A stretch of DNA of 64,000 nt from Eubacteriales bacterium (GTDB lineage Bacteria; Bacillota; Clostridia; Lachnospirales; Lachnospiraceae): assembly GCA_030526265.1 (NCBI GenBank), contig JAUNDE010000004.1:19125-83124 (forward strand), written 5' to 3'. Position numbers and translations under genes: made by a program. The notes beneath the pieces were generated by a model. It made no database searches. It worked only from the letters and a program-made list of their open reading frames with translations, and was not told where the DNA came from. Below are positions 11,837 to 20,539 of the stretch, one piece after another (the stretch's first letter is position 1; every line of letters begins with the position of its first letter).

Positions 11837-12331
11837 TTAATCCCAGGAAAGTCTGTGCAGATGTCCCTGAAGATTCATTCCTTCAAAATTGTTTTGTCTG
11901 AGTGCTTCATAAAGAACAACCGCAACCGAATTTCCGAGATTCAATGATCGAATGTCTCCGACCATCGGAATACGAATGCTATCGTCTTTATGTTTTACCA
12001 AAATCTCTTCTGGTATACCTGCACTTTCCTTTCCGAACATAATATAGCAATCCGGCTCATACTTTACATCTGTGTAAACATTCTGTGCCTTTGTTGTTGC
12101 CATATAAATCTTCGCATCAGGATTCTTTTCCATAAAATCATTAAAATCTATATATGTTGTCACATCCAGATCTTTCCAGTAATCCATTCCTGCCCGTCTC
12201 AGACTTTTCTCATCCAGTCTGAACCCAAGAGGCTCGATCAGGTGAAGTCTTGTGTTCGTTGCCACGCAGGTTCTTCCGATATTACCGGTATTTGCCGGTA
12301 TTTCCGGCTCATAGAGTACAATATTTAACAT
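11837..12331 (-). CDS. trmL: tRNA (cytidine(34)-2'-O)-methyltransferase
   Basis: SPOUT-class methyltransferase of 164 residues, which in this family methylates the 2'-OH of the wobble base in tRNA-Leu using S-adenosylmethionine. Visible motifs are NIVLYEPEIPANTGNIGRTC at the N-terminus (SPOUT motif 1), LIEPLGF, YIMFGKESAGIP (motif 2) and IPMVGDIRSLNLGNSVAVVLYE (motif 3 trefoil knot). The start at MLNIVLYEP has AAAGGAG upstream; an upstream extension to 12421 would run into the aminotransferase gene and is not conserved in type. It ends in a strong terminator and lies 43 bp after the aminotransferase, so it is probably the last gene of that operon. Confidence 0.93.
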   Translation of the reverse strand: MLNIVLYEPEIPANTGNIGRTCVATNTRLHLIEPLGFRLDEKSLRRAGMDYWKDLDVTTYIDFNDFMEKNPDAKIYMATTKAQNVYTDVKYEPDCYIMFGKESAGIPEEILVKHKDDSIRIPMVGDIRSLNLGNSVAVVLYEALRQNNFEGMNLQGHLHRLSWD

Positions 12332-12374
12332 TTTTGTTCTCCTTTTGATTACCGTATCTCTGCTCTTAACAGGA

Positions 12375-13538
12375 TCAGCTTCTGAGTTTCGTGATAAATG
12401 ACTCAAATCTTCCAAGTGCAACCTTCAGATCTTCAAGAGAATATGCGTAAGAGATACGGAGGAATCCTTCTCCACTATCTCCAAATGCCGTTCCGGGAAC
12501 TGTTGCAACTTTTTCCTCCTGAAGAAATCTTGTCGCGAATTCATCCGATGTCATTCCAAATTCTTTGATACAAGGGAATACATAAAATGCACCATATGGT
12601 TCAAAACATGGAATGTTCATACGCTTAAATTCACTCACCAGATATCTTCTTCTCTGGTTATAGGACTCTCTCATCCTGTCCACTTCAGCTTCACAGTTCT
12701 TCAATGCTTCCACTGCAGCATACTGACTGTTCGTCGGCGCGCACATGATCGCAAACTGATGGATCTTAAGCATCTGCTCCAGGATCAGCTCCGGTCCGCA
12801 TACATATCCAAGCCGCCATCCTGTCATGGCAAAGCTCTTGGAAAACCCGTTGATCACAAGTGTTCTTTCTCTCATTCCCGGAAGAGATGCGATCGATGTA
12901 TGGGTTCCTTTGTATGTAAGCTCTGAGTAGATCTCATCCGAAAGGACATAAAGATCATGTTCTTTGACTGTCTCTGCGATTGGTTCGAGCTCTTCTCTTG
13001 TCATGATCGCTCCGGTCGGATTGTTTGGGAACGGCATCACAAGGATCTTTGTCTTTGGTGTGATCGCCGCCTCAAGCTCTTCTTTTGTAAGTTTGAATTC
13101 ATTCTCGTTTTTCAATGGGATTGCAACCGGAACTCCTCCTGCCAGTTTCGCACATGGATCGTACGATACATAGCACGGCTGCGGAATCAATACTTCATCA
13201 CCGGGATCGAGCATTGCGCGAAATGCGATATCAATTGCTTCACTTCCTCCGACGGTCACCACACATTCTTTTTTAGGATCGTATTTCACACCGATCTTGC
13301 GTTCCAGATATTTGCTGATCTCTTCTTTCAGATCCATGAGACCTGCATTTGATGTATAGAATGTCCTGCCTCTCTCTAATGAATAGATACCTTCTTCTCT
13401 GATTCTCCACGGTGTATCAAAATCCGGTTCGCCTACACCGAGCGAAATAGCATCCTTCATTTCACTTACGATATCGAAGAATTTACGGATGCCGGATGGT
13501 TTTATTTCTGTGATCTGTTTTGATAATGGGTTTCTCAT
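12375..13538 (-). CDS. Class I/II pyridoxal-phosphate aminotransferase
   Basis: Fold type I PLP enzyme of 387 residues, aspartate or aromatic aminotransferase family (PatA/AspC-like). GEPDFDTP, FPNNPTGA, the YVLSDEIYSEL strand and the Schiff-base lysine in NGFSKSFAMTGWRLGY (about residue 234) are all intact, as is the C-terminal Arg in GFLRISYA that binds the substrate carboxylate. The start shares one base (TAATG) with the stop of the Lrp gene, so the regulator and the enzyme are coupled. The amino acid used cannot be fixed from motifs alone; the Lrp neighbour suggests an amino-acid-responsive catabolic or biosynthetic role. Confidence 0.92.
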   Translation of the reverse strand: MRNPLSKQITEIKPSGIRKFFDIVSEMKDAISLGVGEPDFDTPWRIREEGIYSLERGRTFYTSNAGLMDLKEEISKYLERKIGVKYDPKKECVVTVGGSEAIDIAFRAMLDPGDEVLIPQPCYVSYDPCAKLAGGVPVAIPLKNENEFKLTKEELEAAITPKTKILVMPFPNNPTGAIMTREELEPIAETVKEHDLYVLSDEIYSELTYKGTHTSIASLPGMRERTLVINGFSKSFAMTGWRLGYVCGPELILEQMLKIHQFAIMCAPTNSQYAAVEALKNCEAEVDRMRESYNQRRRYLVSEFKRMNIPCFEPYGAFYVFPCIKEFGMTSDEFATRFLQEEKVATVPGTAFGDSGEGFLRISYAYSLEDLKVALGRFESFITKLRS

Positions 13539-14029
13539 TATGGTGTCACCAACATCCTCTCTTCTTTTTCTTTCTGTGCCAATACTGTTCCGTGTTCTTT
13601 ATACGTTCTCAGGATAAAGTGTGTTGCTGTTCCAACTACATCATCGATCGGCGCAAGCTTATCAGACACAAAACGTGAAATCTCCATCAATGATTTTCCT
13701 TCGATCGATACCAGGAAATCATATGCACCGGAAATAAGGTATACAGAAGTTACTTCCGGATAATTGTAAATGCGCTGCGCGATATGTTCAAAACCTCTTC
13801 CTCTCTGCGGTGTCACACGAACCTCGATCAGTGCGTTCACCTGGTCTACACCGGCCTTCTCCCAGTCGATCATTGTGTGATATCCACAGATGATCTTCTC
13901 CTGTTCCATTGCATCGATCTCATTCACAACCGTCACTTCATCTGTTCCAAGGAGGATTGCCAGCTCCTTCAGGTCAACTTTACAATTTCTTTCGATGTAA
14001 TTTAAAATCTGTCTTCTTGTATCGTTCAT
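13538..14029 (-). CDS. Lrp/AsnC-family regulator
   Basis: 163 residues: an N-terminal winged helix (about 5-55, VDLKELAILLGTDEVTVVNEI) and a C-terminal RAM/AsnC ligand-binding domain (about 65-145, ALIEVRVTPQRGRGFEHIA, then VTSVYLISGAYDFLVSIEG). The family forms octameric DNA-binding discs that sense amino acids. It is immediately upstream of and overlaps the aminotransferase, a common pairing in Firmicutes. The 96 bp before it is AT-rich, but no firm promoter was found. Confidence 0.92.
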   Translation of the reverse strand: MNDTRRQILNYIERNCKVDLKELAILLGTDEVTVVNEIDAMEQEKIICGYHTMIDWEKAGVDQVNALIEVRVTPQRGRGFEHIAQRIYNYPEVTSVYLISGAYDFLVSIEGKSLMEISRFVSDKLAPIDDVVGTATHFILRTYKEHGTVLAQKEKEERMLVTP

Positions 14030-14125
14030 TTTTCTTCCCTCTTTTTCTTTTATAATAAATTGACAGAGGCCCTTCTCTTTCCCCTGTACAATTTTTCTTA
14101 CTGTTTTTCTGTCTTCGTATGTGTG

Positions 14126-15055
14126 TCAGCCAAAGATTTTCAAGAGTTCATCCGGTGCCGGTCTGTCAATATATCTGACATCCTCACCGTTATGGATCAC
14201 CTTGTCATTATTATCAGTCAGCTGACCGATCACAGACGCTGTATATCCTTTCTGTTTCAGCTCTTCCACAAATACTTCTCCGTGTTCTGCAAGAACAAGG
14301 AAACTTCCGTTTGATGTCAACTGATATGGATTCAATCGGAAATACTCACATACTTCTATCGTCTCCTGTCTGATGGCAAACTTTTTCATATCAAGCATGA
14401 GACCTTTTTCAGTCTCTTTGGCGAGATTCCAAAGTGCTGCAAAAATTCCTCCTTCCGATATCTGGCTGATCGCCAGTGCCCCGCACTCTCTCGCAGCTTC
14501 TATCTGCCCGATTCCACAAAGCTTCTTATCGTACGCTTTCATCTGCCTTATAAATGCAGGTGTGAACCGTTCCCGAAGCTCTGCCTCTCTCTGTCCGATG
14601 ACACGAAGCATTCCTTCTGTTCCGACTTCGCCGATCAGGATGACATCATGACCGGCTCGTGCGGTAAGAAAGGCACCTGCAGACAGCTTCTTATCTACGG
14701 ATTTCCCTAATGCAGTTACTGTGACTGCCGGAACCTTAAGCGCAGTGCTGATACCGCCCTGTACATCAAAGGTATCTATTTCAAAACCATTCTTCCCAAG
14801 CAGCTCCACTGCCCATTTCGTATGGTTTCTTATCGAATTCACTCTGGACTTTTCCATCCCGGCAGGAACTTCAATCTTCAATTCAAAAACGGCCCGCTTC
14901 ACGCCTTTTGCGAAAAGTTCATTCGCCTGTGCGAGGACAGCTACTCCCCCAATATCCCGCATGCCGCCATAAAAGGTATTCGACACACAGCATACCGGAC
15001 CTCTTTCCATCCTGCCTGTATCATCCTCTCTGCTTACTGTTTCAAACTGTATCAT
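14126..15055 (-). CDS. AIR synthase-related (PurM/HypE-like) protein
   Basis: 309 residues resembling the PurM/AIR-synthase superfamily, which binds ATP in a dimer interface. The C-terminal half, AARECGALAISQISEGGIFAALWNLA followed by EVCEYFRLNPYQLTSNGSFLVLAE, matches the HypE/PurM C-domain pattern. The N-terminal domain is less typical (GGMRDIGGVAVLAQANELFAKG). It is not a purine-pathway PurM: no pur neighbours are present and the protein is shorter. It overlaps the VanW gene by one base (TAATG) and is therefore co-translated with it. The substrate is unknown. Confidence 0.75.
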   Translation of the reverse strand: MIQFETVSREDDTGRMERGPVCCVSNTFYGGMRDIGGVAVLAQANELFAKGVKRAVFELKIEVPAGMEKSRVNSIRNHTKWAVELLGKNGFEIDTFDVQGGISTALKVPAVTVTALGKSVDKKLSAGAFLTARAGHDVILIGEVGTEGMLRVIGQREAELRERFTPAFIRQMKAYDKKLCGIGQIEAARECGALAISQISEGGIFAALWNLAKETEKGLMLDMKKFAIRQETIEVCEYFRLNPYQLTSNGSFLVLAEHGEVFVEELKQKGYTASVIGQLTDNNDKVIHNGEDVRYIDRPAPDELLKIFG

Positions 15056-16578
15056 TATTCTTCTTCCTCGTCATCCGTTTCGTACGCACCATTGATCGCC
15101 GCCTGGATCGCACTCAGGCTCTGTCTGGAAACAGCCGCATCAAGTGCTGCAACAGCACTGTCACTGCCTCCTGCAGTTCCAACTTCGATGATCTCATTCG
15201 ATTTCTGGTAAGAACTTGTATTAAATACTTCCTTGCTTACCTCTTTATCATCCTCATATACAATCTTCCAGAGTCTTGCTTCACAGCCCGTATGAGGACT
15301 TCCTGTATAATTCATCTCTCCAAATGACAGTTTTGAGCTTAGTTTGTATTCTACCGTATATTCTTCTGTACTGATTGTCTCGCTCACATATTCTACCCTG
15401 CGATTTTCCGGCCTCGTCTCTTTTCCATAGATCACAACTCGAAGCTGATTGTACGGATCAATCTCACTGAAAATATAAATCGGTGTTTCGTATGAATTTT
15501 TAAACCTGAAATCCATACTTCCGCCTGCAATCGCAGCGTCTCTCGATGGTTTCACATAATCAACCAGCATAGAATGCGGGTATCTCTCAATAATCTCAAG
15601 CTCTGCATAAATAACCGCATTATAAAGTGTTGTTGACACCTGACAGATGCCGCCTCCCCAGGAAGGAACAACCTGTCCATTCTCGTACGCAGTTCCCTCG
15701 GCATAACCATTTTCTTCGTTAAATGGGGCAACCGTGTCGTACATGGAGAATGTCTCACCCGGTTTCAGAATGATCCCATTGATCTTCTGCGATCCGGTCT
15801 TCAGATTTGTCCATCGCTCACCGCCGCCGGCATCTGTGTAAAATGAACCAAGTTCATCTGTCATATTTTCAAGATCTTCTTTTGTGATCTCCGGCTTATC
15901 AAGTTTTGTCACAAGATCGATTGTAAATGATTTGTGATTCCATTTTCCATTGATCTTTTTTTCGATTGCTTTTACTGATTTCGAAACATCGATTGTTTCT
16001 CCCTCTTTTTCCTCTACGATACTTGTCTCCCCCGTATCACAGTCTCTCGCAATACTTGCATTTTCAGCAAGCTGAAGGAGCGGCGTCGCCTTCTCATCCA
16101 AAAGTGTTTTTAACTGTTTCTCATCAATATGATATGTCTCTTCTATTTTATACGGCTCTTTCTCAAGATTCTTGATCTGCTTATAGCGTTTCCACATACT
16201 TCCACTTTTCCCATAAGCAAGCGCATCATCCACAAGCTTCTCAGCGTCCGGACAACCGTATCCGATCTCCTTCAAAAAAGCATCTACATTTCCATTGATG
16301 ATATTCATGGATATCGTAGCACTGCTGTCGTTCCGAAGTTCTCTGTTCAGTGCGTCCAAAGCCTCCTCTTTACTCATTCCGGAAACATCTATATTCCCAA
16401 TGATAACATTATTGCAGATCTTATCCGGTTTTGCCTGTGCAACATATCCTCTCATGGCCGCATAGGAACCGATAAAAATGCACAGCAAAACAACGACCAC
16501 GATAATGATCGTCGCCTGTCTCTGTCGTCTCTTTCTCATGCGTGCCCGCCTGCTTTGTGCATTTCTTTTCTGTGCCAT
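15055..16578 (-). CDS. VanW-family protein with peptidoglycan-binding region
   Basis: 507-residue envelope protein. A basic cytoplasmic tail (residues 1-20, very Arg-rich) precedes one membrane helix (about 21-42), so most of the protein lies outside the cell. Residues about 55-230 look like the YoaR-type PG-binding repeats (IIGNIDVSGMSKEEALDAL). The VanW domain follows (about 270-400, containing YENGQVVPSWGGGICQVST and ERYPHSMLVDYVKPSRDAAI), then a G5-like tail ending in an acidic stretch. The function of VanW is not established. It follows a 34-residue membrane peptide and overlaps the AIR-synthase-like gene. Confidence 0.88.
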   Translation of the reverse strand: MAQKRNAQSRRARMRKRRQRQATIIIVVVVLLCIFIGSYAAMRGYVAQAKPDKICNNVIIGNIDVSGMSKEEALDALNRELRNDSSATISMNIINGNVDAFLKEIGYGCPDAEKLVDDALAYGKSGSMWKRYKQIKNLEKEPYKIEETYHIDEKQLKTLLDEKATPLLQLAENASIARDCDTGETSIVEEKEGETIDVSKSVKAIEKKINGKWNHKSFTIDLVTKLDKPEITKEDLENMTDELGSFYTDAGGGERWTNLKTGSQKINGIILKPGETFSMYDTVAPFNEENGYAEGTAYENGQVVPSWGGGICQVSTTLYNAVIYAELEIIERYPHSMLVDYVKPSRDAAIAGGSMDFRFKNSYETPIYIFSEIDPYNQLRVVIYGKETRPENRRVEYVSETISTEEYTVEYKLSSKLSFGEMNYTGSPHTGCEARLWKIVYEDDKEVSKEVFNTSSYQKSNEIIEVGTAGGSDSAVAALDAAVSRQSLSAIQAAINGAYETDDEEEE

Positions 16579-16591
16579 ATTTCACCCCTGA

Positions 16592-16696
16592 TCAAATCAT
16601 AAATGCCGGTATCAATGTAACCGCAACCATTGCAACTACAACAACAATGATTACAATTGATACGATTCTTTTCGTCTTTTTATCGTGAAGATTCAT
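16592..16696 (-). CDS. 34-residue single-helix membrane peptide
   Basis: ATG at 16696 has AGAGG upstream, and the frame runs 34 codons to a TGA 13 bp before the VanW gene. The product is a basic N-terminus (NLHDKKTKR) followed by a strongly hydrophobic Val/Ile helix ending LIPAFMI. The layout (ribosome site, start, tight spacing to vanW) supports a real gene. It could be a membrane partner of the VanW protein; no known function is recognised. Confidence 0.6.
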   Translation of the reverse strand: MNLHDKKTKRIVSIVIIVVVVAMVAVTLIPAFMI

Positions 16697-16779
16697 CTTT
16701 CTACCTCTTTTTTACCAGATCTTTTTTCAGTCTTCTGATTTCGTTTTTAGTTACATTTCTTCTTATAATAACGGTTTTT

Positions 16780-18495
16780 TTACTGTTTTTCAATCACCAT
16801 TGTCATCGCTTCTCTAGTAAGAGGATTGCGTTTTCGATAATCAAACAAAACAGTTTCCCCCAATGTTTCAAAACGTTCCAAATGAGTCATTCTGCGAAGC
16901 TGATTCTTATCATAATTCTCATATCCTGTCAGATATGTCTGCGAAGCAGCCTCTGCCTCATAGAATTCCCTGAGTTCTTTCTTATCAATCCTGTATTCAC
17001 CTGCAAAATCCGGTCTGTTCTTTGCATTTTCACGCAGATAATAATCATATGTCAGAAGCTCACGGATCTTCTGCTCACATTCCGGCATATTTTCTTTTAC
17101 AAAAGACAGTAAAATTTCGTATCTTGCGGCTCTTGTGTGATTCACCAGATGGTATCCATTCTGTTCATAATATGAGGCAAGTGCATCATACATACCAAAG
17201 CAGTCTTCGAATCTCTTCTCAAGCTCCGGCAGTGTCTTTGAAAACTGTCCGCTGTTATAGTAGACCTCCACCATTTCTTCTACACCCTTGAGTCGCAGAA
17301 CATCTGCATACGAGAGCCACTTTGTATAAAGCACTTCATACGGAGGCGTATTCTTATATGCCAGCCCGTATGCATCTTTGTTTTCATTCATAAAAGAACC
17401 TTTCAGCACTTTTAAAAAACCAAGCTGCAGCTGTTCCGGTCGAAGCTCACAGACATCATTGAACGATTTTCGAAAGCTTTCCATATCTTCATATGGAAGT
17501 CCTGCGATCAGATCCAGATGCTGATGAACATTTCCCTGTTCTTTCACTGCCCGAACATTTGCTGCCACCTTTTCAAACTTCATCGTACGGTGGATCTCTT
17601 TTACTGTATCCGGATTCGTCGACTGAACCCCGATCTCCAGCTGGATCAGTCCCGGTCTCATACTTCGGATCAGTGCGATCTCTTCCGCATTCAGTAAATC
17701 AGCAGATACTTCGAAATGAAAGTTCGTAACCCCATTATCATGCTCGATCAGATATTTCCAGATCTCCTGTGCATGCTCATGGCTGCAGTTAAATGTACGG
17801 TCTACAAACTTCACCTGCGGGACTTTATGATCGATAAAAAACTGAAGTTCTTTCTTTACTTTATCAAGACTTCGAAATCTCAGTTTCTTATCCACAGATG
17901 ACAGACAATAACTGCAGGAGAACGGACACCCTCTGCTGCTCTCATAATAGATGATCTTATGCTCGAAATCAGTCATATCCTCATATATAAATGGAACTTT
18001 ATCAAGATCCATTACATCACGCCATGGATTTGCATGGATCATGCCTTCACTGTCACGGTATGTGATCCCCGCAAGATCTGTCAGTTCAGTTCCATCTGCC
18101 AGCATCGCAAAGGTTTCTTCTCCTTCACCTTTCATAACACCTTTTACTTCCGGCAGGCGTCTGAGAATATCTTCGGAATCATAAGACACTTCCGGTCCCC
18201 CTAACCAGATCTCTGTCTGCGGCAGGATTTTCTTTATCTCTCTCACAATTGCTTCTACATGGGAGATGTTCCAGATATAACACGAGAAGCAAAGGATATC
18301 CGGGTGTTTCTTATACAGATCCATAAGAATATCATCTGTCTGCTGGTTGATCGTGTATTCCGCCAAAGAAATGGTCGTACCTGTCTCGCTTTCGCTTTTT
18401 GATCCAAGATAAGACTGTGCATAAGACTTCAGACTATACACAGCCAGATTTGAATGTATAAATTTTGCATTGATTGCTGTTAGTAATATTTTCAT
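16780..18495 (-). CDS. B12-binding radical SAM protein (DUF4080 type)
   Basis: 571 residues with an N-terminal cobalamin-binding domain (about 1-135, including LCFSCYIWNISHVEAIV and IWLGGPEVSYD). A radical SAM core follows, with the cluster motif CPFSCSYC at about 193-200 and QLEIGVQSTNPDTVKEI later, then a C-terminal DUF4080-like region (about 360-571). Such enzymes make a 5'-deoxyadenosyl radical; the substrate here is unknown. The conserved N-terminus MKILLTAINAKF begins only about three bases after the predicted transcription start, with no ribosome site, so the mRNA may be essentially leaderless. The gene is divergent from the SRP RNA. Confidence 0.9.
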   Translation of the reverse strand: MKILLTAINAKFIHSNLAVYSLKSYAQSYLGSKSESETGTTISLAEYTINQQTDDILMDLYKKHPDILCFSCYIWNISHVEAIVREIKKILPQTEIWLGGPEVSYDSEDILRRLPEVKGVMKGEGEETFAMLADGTELTDLAGITYRDSEGMIHANPWRDVMDLDKVPFIYEDMTDFEHKIIYYESSRGCPFSCSYCLSSVDKKLRFRSLDKVKKELQFFIDHKVPQVKFVDRTFNCSHEHAQEIWKYLIEHDNGVTNFHFEVSADLLNAEEIALIRSMRPGLIQLEIGVQSTNPDTVKEIHRTMKFEKVAANVRAVKEQGNVHQHLDLIAGLPYEDMESFRKSFNDVCELRPEQLQLGFLKVLKGSFMNENKDAYGLAYKNTPPYEVLYTKWLSYADVLRLKGVEEMVEVYYNSGQFSKTLPELEKRFEDCFGMYDALASYYEQNGYHLVNHTRAARYEILLSFVKENMPECEQKIRELLTYDYYLRENAKNRPDFAGEYRIDKKELREFYEAEAASQTYLTGYENYDKNQLRRMTHLERFETLGETVLFDYRKRNPLTREAMTMVIEKQ

Positions 18496-18504
18496 AACAG
18501 AGAT

Positions 18505-18533
18505 ATTTTACACCACATTAGTCAGAATGGCAA
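18505..18533 (-). promoter_or_regulatory. Promoter of the radical SAM gene
   Basis: Minus-strand TTGCCA (18528-18533) and TAAAAT (18505-18510) are 17 bp apart. The predicted start at about 18498 is nearly on the ATG (18495). It lies back to back with the SRP RNA promoter. Confidence 0.6.
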
Positions 18534-18542
18534 ATCGTCTTG

Positions 18543-18571
18543 TTGACTTTTTACGGGAAACCATGTACAAT
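18543..18571 (+). promoter_or_regulatory. Promoter of SRP RNA
   Basis: TTGACT (18543-18548) and TACAAT (18566-18571) with a 17-bp spacer, a near-consensus housekeeping promoter seven bases before the RNA. Confidence 0.85.
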
Positions 18572-18577
18572 ATGACA

Positions 18578-18838
18578 CGTGCAGCCGGGGAGGTAGCGGA
18601 ACCTTGTACCTGCAATCCGCTATAGCAGGGGTGATATTGCGCAGAGGGCATTGCTGGTGAAGCTGCCCCTGATAAGTGACGTTGATGTCCGGGTCTCACG
18701 CGACGAAAATCTGTGAACCGTGTCAGGTCGGGAACGAAGCAGCACTAAGCAGAACCTTTCGGGTGCCGTGAGGGTGCCTGGACTGAGTTAACTGTCAGGG
18801 TAACGTTCATTGGACTTGGTTCGAAGCGCAATGCACAT
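18578..18838 (+). ncRNA. ffs: Signal recognition particle RNA, large bacterial type
   Basis: About 260 nt. The conserved apical domain is present: GTCAGGTCGGGAACGAAGCA with the GGAA-type tetraloop region and the following CACTAAGC. The 5' segment GCAGCCGGGGAGGTAGCGGA and the CCTGCAATCCGCTA section match the Alu domain of the long Bacillus/Clostridium form. The ends pair through GTGCA (18579-18583) and TGCAC (18832-18836). The RNA joins with Ffh for co-translational targeting to the membrane. Exact ends are estimated. Confidence 0.95.
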
Positions 18839-18869
18839 AAAGAGAGAACTAATAAAGTGATATATACAG

Positions 18870-18945
18870 GATCAGGTTATACATATGCTTTTGCTGCTCA
18901 GGACGCAGCGGCGATTCGCGCTAAAAGCATATGTATAACCTGATC
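18870..18945. repeat. Long hairpin repeat, copy 1 (23-bp perfect stem)
   Basis: Perfect 23-bp arms at 18870-18892 and 18923-18945 enclose a 30-base loop whose minus-strand reading contains GCGAATCGCC and GCGTCCTGAGC. The same loop occurs at 47973-48061 on different stems. It lies between the convergent SRP RNA and tadA genes, with a TCTTTTA tail on the plus side, so it may act as a terminator. Confidence 0.85.
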
Positions 18946-18965
18946 TTTTACATTTCAAAAATATT

Positions 18966-19463
18966 TCAATTACTTATTTGGCTTTCTTTCACCTTCAGCT
19001 GCTTCTTCTTCTCGCGGAGTTCGCGAAAGAACAGCTTCATCATGAAGCTGCACTCTTCTTCAAGCACTCCGATGGTAAGTTCTGCCTGATGATTGAACTC
19101 AGCGACGGTGAGAAGATTTAATATGGACCCTGCACATCCTGCTTTTGGATTCATGCAGCCGATGACAACTCTTGGAATCCGGGACTGTATGATCGCTCCG
19201 GCGCACATCTGACATGGTTCGAGTGTCACGTACATCGTACACTCTTCAAGCCTCCAGTCTCCGATCTTCCTGCTCGCCTTGCGGATCGCTGTGATCTCCG
19301 CATGAGCCAGAGGATTCTTCTCTGTATTTCTCCGGTTATAACCTCTTCCGATGATCTTCCCGTCGTGCACGATCACGCATCCTATCGGAGTCTCTTCAAG
19401 TGCGTACGCCTTCTTTGCCTGTTTGATTGCTTCTTTCATATATTTTTCATCCATAGTATTCAT
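18966..19463 (-). CDS. tadA: tRNA-specific adenosine deaminase
   Basis: Zinc-dependent deaminase of about 165 residues, which converts A34 to inosine in tRNA-Arg. The catalytic motif HAEITAIRKAS (His and Glu) and the second zinc motif TLEPCQMCAGAI are both complete, and NPKAGCAGSILNLL follows as in the family. MNTMDEKYMKEAI was taken as the start because GGGAG precedes it; the frame is open a few codons further. It closes an operon with the Cys/Glu-repeat protein, dgt and the HTH protein. Confidence 0.95.
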   Translation of the reverse strand: MNTMDEKYMKEAIKQAKKAYALEETPIGCVIVHDGKIIGRGYNRRNTEKNPLAHAEITAIRKASRKIGDWRLEECTMYVTLEPCQMCAGAIIQSRIPRVVIGCMNPKAGCAGSILNLLTVAEFNHQAELTIGVLEEECSFMMKLFFRELREKKKQLKVKESQISN

Positions 19464-19543
19464 AGTAAACTCTCCCGTTTCCAAAAAATCTATAATCTGT
19501 CTTTGATGTATTTTCTATTCGTTCTGAATGCCAGAAAGACCTG

Positions 19544-20500
19544 TCATCTTTGAATTTTCTGTCGCACCTTTCGGCACCAGTAACCAAAGGGTTCCTTTTC
19601 TTCATCACTCACTTTAAGAAAACTTGAGAATCCAAAATTCTGTGCCGCCTTCTCTTCCCGTTTGTGATAAACGCCCGGAACACCAAGCCACAATCCATCT
19701 TCCTCTTCGATCAGGACAAGATAATGATAATTATAATACCCATGAAGAAGGAAGCTGTTATTTGCAAGTCTCCATTCACAGCGCGGGAGCAGCGCAATCT
19801 CCTGTCTCGTGATCTTACGCACATTCGGTTTCCCGCTCTCCGTCTTCTCCTTTGGCTCTTCCGGTTTATCCGACACACAATCTTTTACATCATCTTCTCT
19901 TACATGCGTTTCTCTCTCGCAGTACTTTTCTTCTTCACAAGGGTTTTCCTCTTCACAAAGAGTTTCTTCCTCACAAGCGTTTTCTTCTTCACAGGGAGCT
20001 TCTTCTTCACGATCGGATTCCGCATCCTGCATGACTTCCTGCACTATCGCCTCTGTGAATGTCGGTTCGAGTTCCCGCATTTCCTGAGAACGGACTACCA
20101 TTTCACCCGCATGGACCGGCATGTCATTCCACGAAGCAGCATAAACGCGCCCGCTCTCTGTTCTCAGAATAATACCCTGAATTTTTTCATACGTTTCCAC
20201 GTTCCACATATCTTCCGGCGTAAATGTCAGGATATAATGAATGGAAGGATTGATATTATCAATCATCCCCTGGTATATACCGACCGGGATATCTCCTTCC
20301 ATTTCATACACATACACTTTCATCATTTGTTCTGCCCCAAGCCGAAATCCCTGTCCATGTATATGTACAATGGTTTTCGACTCATCTTTCTGAACCTTGA
20401 CAAATCCTGTATTTCTTATTCTTTGATTTTCCTTGTATTCAAACAGATATCGAACAAACGGTTTCAAATAATCACTTCCATCTGAGGATATATTCTCCAC
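19544..20500 (-). CDS. Uncharacterised protein with a Cys-Glu hexapeptide repeat
   Basis: 318 residues, probably soluble, with a GTG start. The N-terminal domain (about 1-155) is beta-rich and contains TGFVKVQKDESKTIVHIHG. The C-terminal domain (about 235-318) contains CEWRLANNSFLLHGYYNYHY and ends in a basic tail. Between them lies an acidic linker with five units of the form xCEEEx (about 168-200), a run of evenly spaced cysteines. Both end domains look like those of a Lachnospiraceae-type conserved protein, but I recognise no function. It sits between dgt and tadA on the same strand. Confidence 0.7.
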   Translation of the reverse strand: MENISSDGSDYLKPFVRYLFEYKENQRIRNTGFVKVQKDESKTIVHIHGQGFRLGAEQMMKVYVYEMEGDIPVGIYQGMIDNINPSIHYILTFTPEDMWNVETYEKIQGIILRTESGRVYAASWNDMPVHAGEMVVRSQEMRELEPTFTEAIVQEVMQDAESDREEEAPCEEENACEEETLCEEENPCEEEKYCERETHVREDDVKDCVSDKPEEPKEKTESGKPNVRKITRQEIALLPRCEWRLANNSFLLHGYYNYHYLVLIEEEDGLWLGVPGVYHKREEKAAQNFGFSSFLKVSDEEKEPFGYWCRKVRQKIQR

Positions 20501-20539
20501 AGTTTATTCTTTTCTTTCAAATATTATTCCACAAATATT

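Noticed and set aside
19901-19999. Regular 18-bp periodicity suggestive of a CRISPR array
   Set aside because: It is in-frame coding repeat (xCEEEx) with no spacers and no cas genes near.
19664-20485. 273-codon plus-strand open frame opposite the Cys-Glu repeat protein
   Set aside because: Phe/His-rich antisense of the real gene; no domain or ribosome site.
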